Part shown: piece after piece, positions 1 to 9,116 of the stretch
How the letters are laid out: each line of letters opens with the position of its first letter
How positions within the stretch are numbered: position 1 is the first letter of the stretch
Assembly: GCA_965218715.1 (NCBI GenBank)
Contig: CBDCLY010000011.1
Span: forward strand, 1-64,000
Source: CBDCLY01 sp965218715
GTDB lineage: Bacteria > Bacteroidota > Bacteroidia > Flavobacteriales_E > Vicingaceae
Reading direction: 5' to 3'
DNA: 64,000 bases
The notes under the pieces: model-generated
What the model was told of the DNA's origin: nothing
Databases searched by the model: none
Seen by the model: the letters and a program-made list of their open reading frames with translations, nothing else
Made by a program: the position numbers and the translations under genes

Positions 1-785
1 CAGGAGATTTTCTTGCCAATAGTTTAGAACGATTTGGTTTTGAAGTGACCAATCAAGAAGCGCAGCTCACCGCATACAATGGAGAATCAATTGCCATGCG
101 CAACATCATTGGTGCTTTTAAAACCCATAAGAAAAATAGAATTCTTCTTTTTGCACATTGGGATACTCGACCTTTTGCAGACCAAGACATTACAGATAGA
201 AATAAAGCAATTGATGGCGCAAACGATGGCGGAAGCGGTGTTGGTGTTTTGCTGGAAGTAGCTCGGCAAATACAAATTCAAGATCCAGAAATTGGAGTCG
301 ACATTATCTTTTTTGATGCTGAAGATTATGGTCAGCCATCAGATGACCCTAGGCCGAGAAAACCCGGAACTTGGTGTCTTGGCAGTCAGTATTGGGCTAA
401 CAATCCTCATGTTCCCGGTTACACAGCAAGATTTGGAATCTTGTTGGATATGGTGGGAGCTAGCAATGCTTTCTTTACCAAAGAAGGAATCTCTCGTTAT
501 TACGCAGCCAATGTGGTAGAAAAAGTTTGGGCTAAAGCAAGATTGTTGGGCCATGGTAAACATTTCGTTTGGCAAGAAACCAATCACGTTTCTGAAGATG
601 ATCACCTATATGTGAACAAGATTTTGGACATTCCTTCCATCGATATTATCCAATTTGATCCAAGCACACAGGCCTTTGCTCCACATTGGCACACCCACGC
701 AGACAATATGGACATCATCGATAAATCCACTTTGCAAGCTGTTGGTGAGACAGTTTTAGCCGTGGTGATTGCAGAATGCAATTAA
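1..785 (+). CDS. M28-family peptidase / glutaminyl-peptide cyclotransferase-like protein, 5' end missing
   Basis: The reading frame is open from base 3, so the start and any signal peptide lie before the window. About 260 residues are visible. The zinc-site pattern of M28/glutaminyl cyclases is present in order: HWDTRP (His, Asp), NDGGSGV (Asp), FFDAEDYG (Glu/Asp) and HWHTHADNMD (final His). The last motif and the following DKSTLQAVG are typical of bacterial glutaminyl cyclases of Bacteroidota, which cyclise N-terminal glutamine to pyroglutamate on exported proteins after signal-peptide cleavage. An aminopeptidase role cannot be excluded because both activities share the fold. It is followed on the same strand by polA after 69 bases. 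Confidence 0.8.
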   Translation, partial: GDFLANSLERFGFEVTNQEAQLTAYNGESIAMRNIIGAFKTHKKNRILLFAHWDTRPFADQDITDRNKAIDGANDGGSGVGVLLEVARQIQIQDPEIGVDIIFFDAEDYGQPSDDPRPRKPGTWCLGSQYWANNPHVPGYTARFGILLDMVGASNAFFTKEGISRYYAANVVEKVWAKARLLGHGKHFVWQETNHVSEDDHLYVNKILDIPSIDIIQFDPSTQAFAPHWHTHADNMDIIDKSTLQAVGETVLAVVIAECN

Positions 786-854
786 GTCGATTTTTTTCAT
801 TTCATTTCTCGGGCTTTTTAACTAAATTGAAGGCCCTTTTAGCCCTTCTTAAAT

Positions 855-3647
855 ATGTCGAAAACAGAAAAAACTTTATGGCTTCTTGATGCCTACGCTT
901 TAATTTATAGAGCCTACTTTGCTTTTAGCCAAAATCAAATGATCAACTCTAAAGGCTTAAATACCTCTGCGATATATGGTTTTACCAGTACCCTTTTTGA
1001 AGTAATAACAGCTCATCAGCCTAGTCATATTGCGGTCGTTTTTGATACCAAAGCACCCACAGAACGGCACATAGAATATCCAGAATACAAAGCCAATCGT
1101 GAGGCCATGCCTGATGACATTAAATTGGCCATTCCATACATTAAAAAGATCATTGAAGGTTTTAACATTCCCATCCTTTTTGCCGATGGTTATGAGGCAG
1201 ATGATGTAATTGGTACCTTAGCCAAAAAGGCAGAGAAAGAAGGCTTCACCACATTTATGATGACGCCCGATAAAGACTTTGGCCAGCTTGTGACTGAGAA
1301 TATTTTCATGTACAAACCTGCTAGAAGTGGCAACAAACCAGAGGTTTGGGGAATACCAGAGATCTGTGAAAAGTTTGAGATTGAAGATCCCCTTCAAGTA
1401 ATTGATTATTTAGGAATGCGTGGTGATGCTGTGGATAATATTCCTGGAATACCAGGAGTTGGAGACAAAACAGCTAAGAAATTTTTAAAAGAATATGGAA
1501 GCATAGAGAAACTTTTGGAAAACACAGCCGACTTAAAAGGAAAATTGAAAGAGAAGGTTGAAAACAATAAAGAGCAAGCCTTATTATCAAAAAAATTGGC
1601 CACCATCATCATTGATGCTCCAATTGAATTTGACCCAAAAGATTTACATCGAGACCCTATGAATAAGGAAGCTTTGAAGGCGGTCTTTGCTGATGTGGAG
1701 TTTAGAACATTGAGCAAGAGAATTTTAGGTGAAGAAGCAGTAATTGCAGACCCCAATGGCGGACAAATGGATTTGTTTCAAGGTGGTAGTCAGGCTGACA
1801 ATGAGCTTGAAGAAGTTTTGCCAAAAGCGGCTTTAAAAACCATAGAAAACGTAAAGCACAATTACATCCTTGTAGATACTCAGGATAAAGAGCAAGAACT
1901 TTTAAACAATCTCAGTACCGCTTCTTCCTATTGTTTTGACACGGAAACAACCGGATTGGACCCATTGACAGCAGAATTGGTTGGAATTGCTTTTTCAAGT
2001 AAAAAAGGAGAGGCTTATTATTTGCCTTGCCCTAGCAACAAAAAAGAATGTCAGGCATTGCTCTCTAAATTCGAATCCATCTTTAACGATGAGAAGAAAG
2101 AAGTAATAGCACAAAATTTAAAGTATGATTTTGCCATTTTACAATCTTATGGAATTCGTATTAAAGGAAAATTTTTCGACACCATGATTGCCCATTACTT
2201 GCTAGAGCCAGATCAAAAGCACAACATGGATGTTTTAGCTGAGACCTATTTAGGCTATCAGCCGGTGTCCATAGAAACCCTTATCGGGAAAAAGGGGAAA
2301 AATCAATTGAACATGCGCGATTTAAAACCCGAAGAGGTGGTTGAATACGCAGGTGAAGATGCAGATATCACTTTTCAATTGAAAAAAGTGTTGGCCATGG
2401 ATTTAAAATCAAATGGTTTAATGGACTTATTTGAAGAAATTGAAATGCCCTTGATTCCAGTTTTGGCTGACATGGAGCGCGAAGGAATAAATCTAGATAC
2501 AGATGCTTTAGGAAAATTTTCTGTGCAGTTGGGTTCAGACATTGAAGTCTTGGGAAAAGACATCATCAAATTAGCCGGAACAGAGTTTAACATTGATTCC
2601 CCAAAACAATTGGGCGACATTTTGTTCAATATTCTTAAGATTGATGAAAAGGCAAAAAAAACCAAAACGGGACAATTTTCTACTTCCGAGGACACCTTAA
2701 GCAAAATAGCAGACAAGCATGAGATAGTGCCCAAAGTTTTGGAGTACAGAACTCTGAAGAAGTTGAAGTCAACTTATGTAGATAGTTTGCCCAACCTTAT
2801 TCTTCCTTCAACCGGAAGAATTCACACCAATTATATGCAGGCGGTTGCAGCTACAGGAAGGCTAAGTTCTAACAATCCCAACCTTCAAAACATTCCAATC
2901 AGGACTGAAAAAGGAAGAGAAATAAGAAAATCTTTCATCCCAAAAGATGATAACTTCGAATTATTAGCGGCAGATTATTCACAAATTGAACTTAGAATTA
3001 TTGCCGCCTTAAGTGATGATCAGGGAATGATTGAAGCTTTTAATAATGGCGACGATATTCATGCAGCAACAGCAGCAAAAGTATTTGAAGTTCCCATTAA
3101 AGACGTAGATAGAGACATGCGAAGCAAAGCCAAGATGGTCAATTTTGGAATCATCTATGGAATTTCTGCTTTTGGACTGGCTCAACGCCTTGGCATTAAA
3201 AGGGGAGAATCAAAAGAAATAATTGATAACTATTTTGATAAATATCCTGGTATAAAAAATTACATGGACAACAGTGTTGCTTCTGCAAAGGAAAAGGGTT
3301 ATGTAAGCACCATTAAGAATAGAAAAAGAATATTGAAGGACATTAATTCTAAGAATGCAATTGTTAGAGGCTTTGCAGAACGAAATGCCATCAATGCTCC
3401 TATTCAAGGCTCTGCTGCAGATATTATTAAGATCGCAATGATCAATATTCATGAAGTGATGCAAAAGGAAAACTACAAAAGCAAAATGCTTTTGCAAGTG
3501 CATGATGAATTGGTTTTTGATGCCCACAAGGAAGAATTGAATTCACTGATGAAAATGGTTAAAGAGAAAATGGAGCAAGCAGTGAAACTTAAGGTTCCTT
3601 TAACCGTAGAAATGCAACATGCTTCTAATTGGCTAGAAGCACATTAA
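855..3647 (+). CDS. polA: DNA polymerase I
   Basis: A 930-residue protein with all three Pol I domains. Residues 1-300 form the 5'-3' exonuclease (LLDAYALIYRAYFAF start, YEADDVIGTLA, PGVGDKTA). Residues about 335-530 form the 3'-5' proofreading exonuclease with its acidic residues kept (FDTETTGLDP, AQNLKYDFA, YAGEDAD). The C-terminal polymerase shows motif A (AADYSQIELRI), the O-helix (RSKAKMVNFGIIYG) and motif C (QVHDELVF). It fills gaps during repair and removes primers of lagging-strand fragments. The intact proofreading site matters because many bacterial Pol I proteins have lost it. Length is normal for Bacteroidota. Confidence 0.98.
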   Translation: MSKTEKTLWLLDAYALIYRAYFAFSQNQMINSKGLNTSAIYGFTSTLFEVITAHQPSHIAVVFDTKAPTERHIEYPEYKANREAMPDDIKLAIPYIKKIIEGFNIPILFADGYEADDVIGTLAKKAEKEGFTTFMMTPDKDFGQLVTENIFMYKPARSGNKPEVWGIPEICEKFEIEDPLQVIDYLGMRGDAVDNIPGIPGVGDKTAKKFLKEYGSIEKLLENTADLKGKLKEKVENNKEQALLSKKLATIIIDAPIEFDPKDLHRDPMNKEALKAVFADVEFRTLSKRILGEEAVIADPNGGQMDLFQGGSQADNELEEVLPKAALKTIENVKHNYILVDTQDKEQELLNNLSTASSYCFDTETTGLDPLTAELVGIAFSSKKGEAYYLPCPSNKKECQALLSKFESIFNDEKKEVIAQNLKYDFAILQSYGIRIKGKFFDTMIAHYLLEPDQKHNMDVLAETYLGYQPVSIETLIGKKGKNQLNMRDLKPEEVVEYAGEDADITFQLKKVLAMDLKSNGLMDLFEEIEMPLIPVLADMEREGINLDTDALGKFSVQLGSDIEVLGKDIIKLAGTEFNIDSPKQLGDILFNILKIDEKAKKTKTGQFSTSEDTLSKIADKHEIVPKVLEYRTLKKLKSTYVDSLPNLILPSTGRIHTNYMQAVAATGRLSSNNPNLQNIPIRTEKGREIRKSFIPKDDNFELLAADYSQIELRIIAALSDDQGMIEAFNNGDDIHAATAAKVFEVPIKDVDRDMRSKAKMVNFGIIYGISAFGLAQRLGIKRGESKEIIDNYFDKYPGIKNYMDNSVASAKEKGYVSTIKNRKRILKDINSKNAIVRGFAERNAINAPIQGSAADIIKIAMINIHEVMQKENYKSKMLLQVHDELVFDAHKEELNSLMKMVKEKMEQAVKLKVPLTVEMQHASNWLEAH

Positions 3648-3659
3648 TACCTAATTTTG
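3629..3659 (+). promoter_or_regulatory. candidate Bacteroidota promoter, almost leaderless
   Basis: TTG at 3629-3631, a 20-base spacer, then TAATTTTG at 3652-3659, matching the Bacteroidota -33/-7 consensus. Only four bases separate the box from the ATG at 3664, so the transcript would have almost no leader. The -33 half lies inside the end of polA. Confidence 0.4.
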
Positions 3660-3663
3660 CCAA

Positions 3664-4578
3664 ATGACTATGAAGATGAGATTTGGATTCGCAGTTTCTA
3701 TTGTTTTGCTAAGCATTTTTGCTTGTCAGGAAGGAAATAAAGAAACAGAAGCAGTTGAGATTATTGAAGAAGACACTACAAATCTTGTAGATGAGGGTCT
3801 GCAGGAAAAAACAAGCAGGATAAAAAATATCTTTTATTCTTTGCCATCTCCCTTAGAATTGACCATGCTTTTCAAAAATGAAGGTGTTGAATATCACAAG
3901 GACAAATTGCATGAAGTATCCAAGCAAGAAGAATACGTGACTACCATTAAAAAGGCTTTAAACTTAGGCGTTTATGGAGCTGATTTAAGTTATGCCGGCT
4001 TGTTCGGTCAAAGAGATGATGCTATTCGTTACTTCTCGGCGTCTCAATCTTTGGCAGCTGATTTAGGCATTTCCCAAACTTTTCAGCAAGCATACATTTC
4101 GAGATTAGAATCAAACGCAAACAATAGGGATACGCTTTTGCAAGTAATAAGCGATTTTTTCTTGGAAAATGATGCCTATTTGAAGGAATACAATCAGCAA
4201 AACATTTCTACATATGTGCTTTTGGGAGGTTGGATAGAAGGCCTTTATTTAGGAACCCATATGCTTAGCAAGGAAACCAATTCTGAAGGAATTCGGGAAA
4301 TCATCATTGGCCAAAAAAGCTCTTTAAGTGATTTAAATGCACTTATCGATGAAGCTGTAAATAGTCATGAATTAACTAAGCTATTGAACAATCTCGATTT
4401 GTTGAGACAACACTACGGTGAAATCGTTCAAAGGAAGAATGATGAAATGAACGATGTTAATAGCGAAGAAGAGGGATTGGTTTTAGCCAATGATCAAGAA
4501 ATAAGCGTAATGCAAGACAGCACTTTCAATAAGATAAAAGTATTGGTCACCGACATTAGAAGTTCCATCATACGATGA
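3664..4578 (+). CDS. conserved Bacteroidota lipoprotein of unknown function
   Basis: A 304-residue protein with a lipoprotein signal: hydrophobic stretch ending in LLSIFACQEG, with Cys about residue 21 as the lipidation site. In-frame ATGs at 3664, 3670 and 3676 are all possible starts. A Glu-rich linker follows, then a largely helical body with the motifs LNLGVYGADLSYA and GGWIEGLYLG. I know this type only as a conserved hypothetical protein, probably periplasmic or at the inner face of the outer membrane. Its stop overlaps the next start by four bases (ATGA), so the two are translationally coupled and probably work together. Confidence 0.8.
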   Translation: MTMKMRFGFAVSIVLLSIFACQEGNKETEAVEIIEEDTTNLVDEGLQEKTSRIKNIFYSLPSPLELTMLFKNEGVEYHKDKLHEVSKQEEYVTTIKKALNLGVYGADLSYAGLFGQRDDAIRYFSASQSLAADLGISQTFQQAYISRLESNANNRDTLLQVISDFFLENDAYLKEYNQQNISTYVLLGGWIEGLYLGTHMLSKETNSEGIREIIIGQKSSLSDLNALIDEAVNSHELTKLLNNLDLLRQHYGEIVQRKNDEMNDVNSEEEGLVLANDQEISVMQDSTFNKIKVLVTDIRSSIIR

Positions 4579-5003
4579 GACAAAAATCAAGCATATTACT
4601 GGGCTCATTATTCCTCTTAAGCACTGGTGTATTTGCACAATGCAAAGGATTTACAAAGCGTCAATGTCTTCCTGCTCTATCTCCTTACATCAGTAATGGT
4701 CAAATGAATGCCGCGCACCTAGTTCCTGGTGAAAATGCAGAAGTTCAATTGAATTTTAATAAAGGTCTATCTTATCGCCTAATGGTTTGTGCAGATCCAT
4801 ATTTAGAGGGGACAAGTTTTGAATTATTAGATGATAATGAGACGTATTTGAAGGACACCCTAGATCAAGCTTATGCAACTGCAGATTTTAAAGTAAAGCA
4901 AACAGGGCCCATGAAATTAAGCATCAAGGTACCTGAAAAAGAAAACACAACCGGAATCGTTAGAAACGGTTGTGTTACAATTTTAATCGGCTTTAAAGAG
5001 TAA
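4575..5003 (+). CDS. small exported protein of unknown function
   Basis: A 142-residue protein with a Sec signal peptide (hydrophobic LLGSLFLLSTGVFAQ, cleavage likely after the Ala before Gln). The mature part starts with CKGFTKRQCLPALSPYI, has four cysteines and a beta-rich look, consistent with a small periplasmic domain stabilised by disulfides. It is coupled to the upstream lipoprotein gene by an ATGA overlap. No function is assigned. It converges on the M43 protease gene, with three bases between the stops. Confidence 0.75.
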   Translation: MRQKSSILLGSLFLLSTGVFAQCKGFTKRQCLPALSPYISNGQMNAAHLVPGENAEVQLNFNKGLSYRLMVCADPYLEGTSFELLDDNETYLKDTLDQAYATADFKVKQTGPMKLSIKVPEKENTTGIVRNGCVTILIGFKE

Positions 5004-5006
5004 GGC

Positions 5007-7166
5007 TTATTTAATTACAAGCTTTCTACTTAAGATTTCTCCGTCTAATTCCAGTCTCACGATATACACTCCACTTGCCAATTCATCTCCATTTAATTTG
5101 AATTGATAAGGGCCAGCACTTAAAGAGCCTTGGTAAATCGCTGGGTATGTTTTCCCAATCACATCTTGCACAAACAATTTAGCAGAGTTAATATTTTGTT
5201 TGATGTTAAAATCTAAATTAACCCATCCATTAGATGGATTTGGATAAATGACAAAATCACTTTCTTCAACAACCTGATCTTCTATGCCTACCAATTGTCC
5301 GTTGATTTTGAATTCATCAATGAAAACATTGTTTCCATTTCCATTTTCCAGCTCTAACATGAATTTCACATTGTCAGCCGTTTTTATGGAACTAGGAATG
5401 AATTGAGCAGGTATGGAGACTGTTCTCCAATGAGCCGTTTGAGTAGGAATAAAATTATTTGTGTTGGTGCTGTTATCATACGCATAAAAGGTTGGCAGCA
5501 TGTTAATGATATTTACCCAGGATGCGCCACAATCAGTTGATGCAAACAACTTAATCTCATCATTACTGCCGCTATTTTTTCTTTTGTAGGCCACTTTCAT
5601 CGAAATGGAAGGGTTCAACACATCAGACATTTTAATGCTTGGAGAAATCGCTTGATCAACCTCGCCTCTTGCAGCGCAATTTAAATTATTGATCCAAAGG
5701 CTACTTGAACCAGCTGAACCAGCAAAACTTGCTCGATCCCAATTACTAATTGTTGAAGAAGAACGATCAATCAAAACCCAATCGGAAGAAAATCCACTTG
5801 CGCTCTCAAAAGACTCAACATAATTAAATCCAGAATAAGTTGCAGCATTTGAAGAAACATGAACATAATTGCTCAATACAATGCTGTCAGAACCAGCAGA
5901 ATTGGCCACTCTTAGTACAACATTATAATTCCCCGGGTTATTATAGGTAATGGTTGGTGTAGAAGAATTTGAACTTGATGGAGTTCCGCCAGGAAAAGAC
6001 CATGAATAGCTAGTTAAAGGTCCACCATAACTGCTCTGATTGAATGTTGTAGAACCACCAGCGCAAAGAAATTTATCGAAGTCCCAAGTTTCTGCAATTG
6101 GCACACAAACACCAGGCGTGTGACCAGCATTTGTTCCTGTTGAAATTAAGTTTGAAGCGCTTGAGGTTTGAATAAGTTTCTGGTAAGAAGTTAATGCTGA
6201 ATGAACACGAGTCTTCTGTCCCTCTGTGAACATTCCCAAACAATTTAAGCCATATCCCATGTAATTTTCCAATTGATCTGGAACATTTGAGTTGTATGGA
6301 TTTGAATTACTAGAACCTCCATTACCACTTGCATCATTTGTACAGGTATTTAAAGAGGGACTGCAAGAATTGTTGTTATCGTCAAATTGAGGAGGTGTAT
6401 CACAAACAAAGTCGCCCGTTGCCTGACAAAAACTACCACAGCCTCCTTGAAAGGTGTGCAATAATTCTAAACAATGCCCAATTTCATGAGTAACAGTTCT
6501 TCCGTCATTTCCTTGCGCAGCTTCAATGCTACCCCATTCATCAGCTCTTACCACCAATCCGTAAGTATTAGAGGCGCCTGCATTTGGAGATGGAAATTGA
6601 GCAAAACCAAGTATTGTCCCAGAGCCTAAACCACTTGGGTTAATGGAATTTACTATCCAAACATTTAAATAACTAAATGGATCCCATCCGATTAAGGCTT
6701 TTGGTTCGTTTCTTCTATTTTTTGAGTAATAATGACTTTGGCGAGTAATTCCCTCTGTACAATTTCCAAGAGGGTCTTTAGTTGCTAATTTAAACTCAAT
6801 GTCCATGTTAGAGATATGCGGTTTAAACACACTTCGCACAGATACAGTATCGCCATTCAATTTATTAAAGTCTGTATTGATTATGCTTAATCCATTTTCA
6901 ATTTGTGCTTTTGAAATGTTTCCGGCACCATTGTAATGAACAACATGGACTACAACTGGAAGAGTATAAGCCGACGCTGCTTTATTGCCTTGAAGCTTTG
7001 AAACGTATTTATTGAAATCTTGCAATTGTTGCAAGTAAGCTTCTTTGGCTTCTGGATTCTCTTGATGAAACTCTTCCATGTTTGACATGGTTGCACACCA
7101 TTTTTCCTGTGCCATACTAGTTAAAGCACCTAAAATAATAAACGAGCTTAAAATGATCTTTTTCAT
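5007..7166 (-). CDS. secreted M43 (pappalysin-type) metalloprotease with PKD and T9SS sorting domains
   Basis: A 719-residue exported protease. An N-terminal signal peptide (LGALTSMAQ) precedes a propeptide and the catalytic domain. The zinc site HEIGHCLELLHTF lies near residue 223 and the Met-turn is NYMGYG, both as in M43 zincins. A PKD-like domain sits at about 385-465 (SYSWSFPGGTPS, NPGNYNVVLRVAN). A MAM/jelly-roll-like module follows to about residue 625. The last 80 residues are a T9SS type A sorting domain (YPNPSNGWVNLDF ... SGVYIVRLELDG ... KLVIK). It should be carried across the outer membrane by the type IX system and act on extracellular protein. It is likely transcribed after the SDR gene upstream, with a 10-base gap. 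Confidence 0.92.
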   Translation of the reverse strand: MKKIILSSFIILGALTSMAQEKWCATMSNMEEFHQENPEAKEAYLQQLQDFNKYVSKLQGNKAASAYTLPVVVHVVHYNGAGNISKAQIENGLSIINTDFNKLNGDTVSVRSVFKPHISNMDIEFKLATKDPLGNCTEGITRQSHYYSKNRRNEPKALIGWDPFSYLNVWIVNSINPSGLGSGTILGFAQFPSPNAGASNTYGLVVRADEWGSIEAAQGNDGRTVTHEIGHCLELLHTFQGGCGSFCQATGDFVCDTPPQFDDNNNSCSPSLNTCTNDASGNGGSSNSNPYNSNVPDQLENYMGYGLNCLGMFTEGQKTRVHSALTSYQKLIQTSSASNLISTGTNAGHTPGVCVPIAETWDFDKFLCAGGSTTFNQSSYGGPLTSYSWSFPGGTPSSSNSSTPTITYNNPGNYNVVLRVANSAGSDSIVLSNYVHVSSNAATYSGFNYVESFESASGFSSDWVLIDRSSSTISNWDRASFAGSAGSSSLWINNLNCAARGEVDQAISPSIKMSDVLNPSISMKVAYKRKNSGSNDEIKLFASTDCGASWVNIINMLPTFYAYDNSTNTNNFIPTQTAHWRTVSIPAQFIPSSIKTADNVKFMLELENGNGNNVFIDEFKINGQLVGIEDQVVEESDFVIYPNPSNGWVNLDFNIKQNINSAKLFVQDVIGKTYPAIYQGSLSAGPYQFKLNGDELASGVYIVRLELDGEILSRKLVIK

Positions 7167-7176
7167 ATTTCTTTTC

Positions 7177-7890
7177 TTAAAATTCTCTCAAGGAAACTAC
7201 AGTTTTCCCTTGCTCAAACAAGCATTTAAAATTACGTAATATTTTACTCGAAGTTTCTGATGGAGCTTGAAGCTCTCCATTATTCTTAAACTTCGTAAAC
7301 TGGTCGACATTCGAAAACTGGTCTTTTTTCGTGGATCGAATTTTAGATTGCATTTCTGTATCAACTATTCCTGGAGCCAAAGCAATGAGTTTTATGTTTT
7401 CAATTCCTTCCAAATTCAATTCTTCAGCTACTGTTTCACTCATGCGATTTAGTGCCGCTTTAGAACTATTGTATATGCTCCAACCATCTAAAGTGCCATT
7501 TGCCGCTCCAGAGCTAATGTTTATTATATAGACTGGAATACCACTGCCTTTGGTTGCATGAATAATTGCATTGCAAATTATTGCTGGTGCTATGGTGTTT
7601 AAAACATATGCCTTTTGAATTGAATTGGCACTCATTTCTCCTAAATGACAAATTTCACCAAGTGTTCCAGCATTATTAATTACAAGCAGTTCAGTGCAAT
7701 TATCCACATTAAATTCTAGGGCTTTAAGTTGTTCTATAGTGCTCAAATCAATGCAATGATGATCATAATTCTCATCAACAATGGAGTTTGTTCTACTGTA
7801 ACCCTCAACTCTATACCCAGCAATTAAACAATCCAATGCCAGGGCTTTTCCCAAACCTTGGCTTGCACCTGTAATTATTGCCTTCTTCAT
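7177..7890 (-). CDS. short-chain dehydrogenase/reductase (sepiapterin/benzil reductase-like)
   Basis: A 237-residue single-domain SDR. The NAD(P)-binding motif GASQGLGKA is at the N-terminus, NNAG in the core, and the catalytic Ser with YNSSKAALNRM (Tyr-x3-Lys) follows. The overall pattern resembles the sepiapterin reductase / benzil reductase branch of SDRs. The substrate cannot be told from sequence. It begins five bases after the end of the frameshifted trans-sulfuration gene on the same strand. Confidence 0.85.
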   Translation of the reverse strand: MKKAIITGASQGLGKALALDCLIAGYRVEGYSRTNSIVDENYDHHCIDLSTIEQLKALEFNVDNCTELLVINNAGTLGEICHLGEMSANSIQKAYVLNTIAPAIICNAIIHATKGSGIPVYIINISSGAANGTLDGWSIYNSSKAALNRMSETVAEELNLEGIENIKLIALAPGIVDTEMQSKIRSTKKDQFSNVDQFTKFKNNGELQAPSETSSKILRNFKCLFEQGKTVVSLREF

Positions 7891-7895
7891 GTTTC

Positions 7896-9056
7896 TTAAA
7901 TTGTGTTTAAAGCTTGGTTTAAATCTTTCTGTAAATCAATCACATCTTCAACACCCACACTTAGGCGAATCAAAGAGTCCAAGATTCCTGATTTCAATCG
8001 ATCTTCTTTTGGAATCGACCAATGAGTCATGCTGGCTGGGTGACAACATAAAGACTCAACACCGCCTAAAGATTCTGCCAATGTAAAAATCTCAAAACTA
8101 GACATCACCTTGAAAGCCTCCTCTTTATTGTCTCCTTTTATCGTAAATGAAATCATTCCACCAAAATCTTTCATTTGCCGTTTTGCAACCTCATGATTTT
8201 TATGGTCTTCAAAACCAGGCCAATATACTTGATCAACTTTTGGGTGTTCTCTTAGAAAATGAGCCAAAACTTTTCCATTTTCGCAATGCCTTTGCATTCT
8301 CAGGTGTAGCGTTTTTTATTCCACGAAGCACCAAAAAACTATCTTGTGGCCCAGCAACTGCTCCGCTACTGTTTTGAATATGATATAATGCATTTGCGAT
8401 TTCTTTGTCTTTGCAAATTAGGCCTCCCATCAATACATCTGAATGGCCTCCCATGTATTTTGTTAATGAATGCATCACAATGTCGGCACCCAAATCTATT
8501 GGATTTTGCAAATAAGGAGTAGCGAAGGTATTGTCAACCACTAAAGTCAAATCATTAGCCTTGCAAATCTCAGAAACTGCTGCAATGTCAATAATGTTAA
8601 TCATTGGGTTAGTTGGCGTTTCTACCCAAATCATTTTCGTTGCTGGGCCAATTGAATCTTCAATCTCTGATACATCATGCATAGAAACGAAACGAAATTT
8701 GATATTGAACTTTTCATAGACTTCGGTAAATAACCGGTAAGATCCTCCATATAAATCATTGGTAGAGATTACTTCGTCTCCTGCCTTAAGGGTCTTTAGC
8801 ACGGCATCAATTGCAGCCAATCCACTGCCAAAACATAAGCCATATTCTCCATTTTCTAATGCAGCAATATTATCCTCCAATGCTTTTCTAGTAGGGTTGC
8901 TTGTTCTAGAATATTGAAATCCTTTATGTACACCAGGTGAAGTTTGCTTGTAGGTGCTTGTTTGATAGATTGGGTCATCACTGCACCTGTGCTTTGGTCC
9001 GCACTTAACCCAGCATGGATTACTTTAGTTGCAAACTTTAGGTCTTTTTTAGCCAT
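7896..9056 (-). pseudogene. cystathionine gamma-synthase/lyase-type PLP enzyme, two frameshifts
   Basis: Three overlapping reading frames together encode one Cys/Met-metabolism PLP enzyme. A base is missing at the GGG of 8972-8974, so a Pro codon (MTP) is lost. A base is extra in the six Ts at 8312-8317, inside the conserved GIKTLHLRMQRHCENG. With both corrected the protein is 386 residues, the normal family length. It keeps the PLP-lysine site (HSLTKYMGGHSD), YSRTSNPTR and the C-terminal LGGVESL. The family swaps or splits the cystathionine C-S bond in methionine/cysteine metabolism; synthase and lyase cannot be separated here. Both indels sit in homopolymer runs, so a sequencing error is likely. 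Confidence 0.85.
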
Positions 9057-9078
9057 CTTTTTCGAAAATAAGTGTTAT

Positions 9079-9086
9079 CAAAAATA
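9079..9086 (-). promoter_or_regulatory. candidate -7 box for the trans-sulfuration gene
   Basis: TATTTTTG on the minus strand fits TAnnTTTG and lies 22 bases before the ATG at 9056. No clear -33 box was found. Confidence 0.25.
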
Positions 9087-9116
9087 ATTAAAGCAATCCG
9101 CTATTTAGACCAAGCA

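Noticed and set aside
8312..8317. Programmed frameshifting in the trans-sulfuration gene
   Set aside because: Two shifts of opposite sign in a metabolic enzyme without known regulation of this type. Homopolymer error is the simpler reading.
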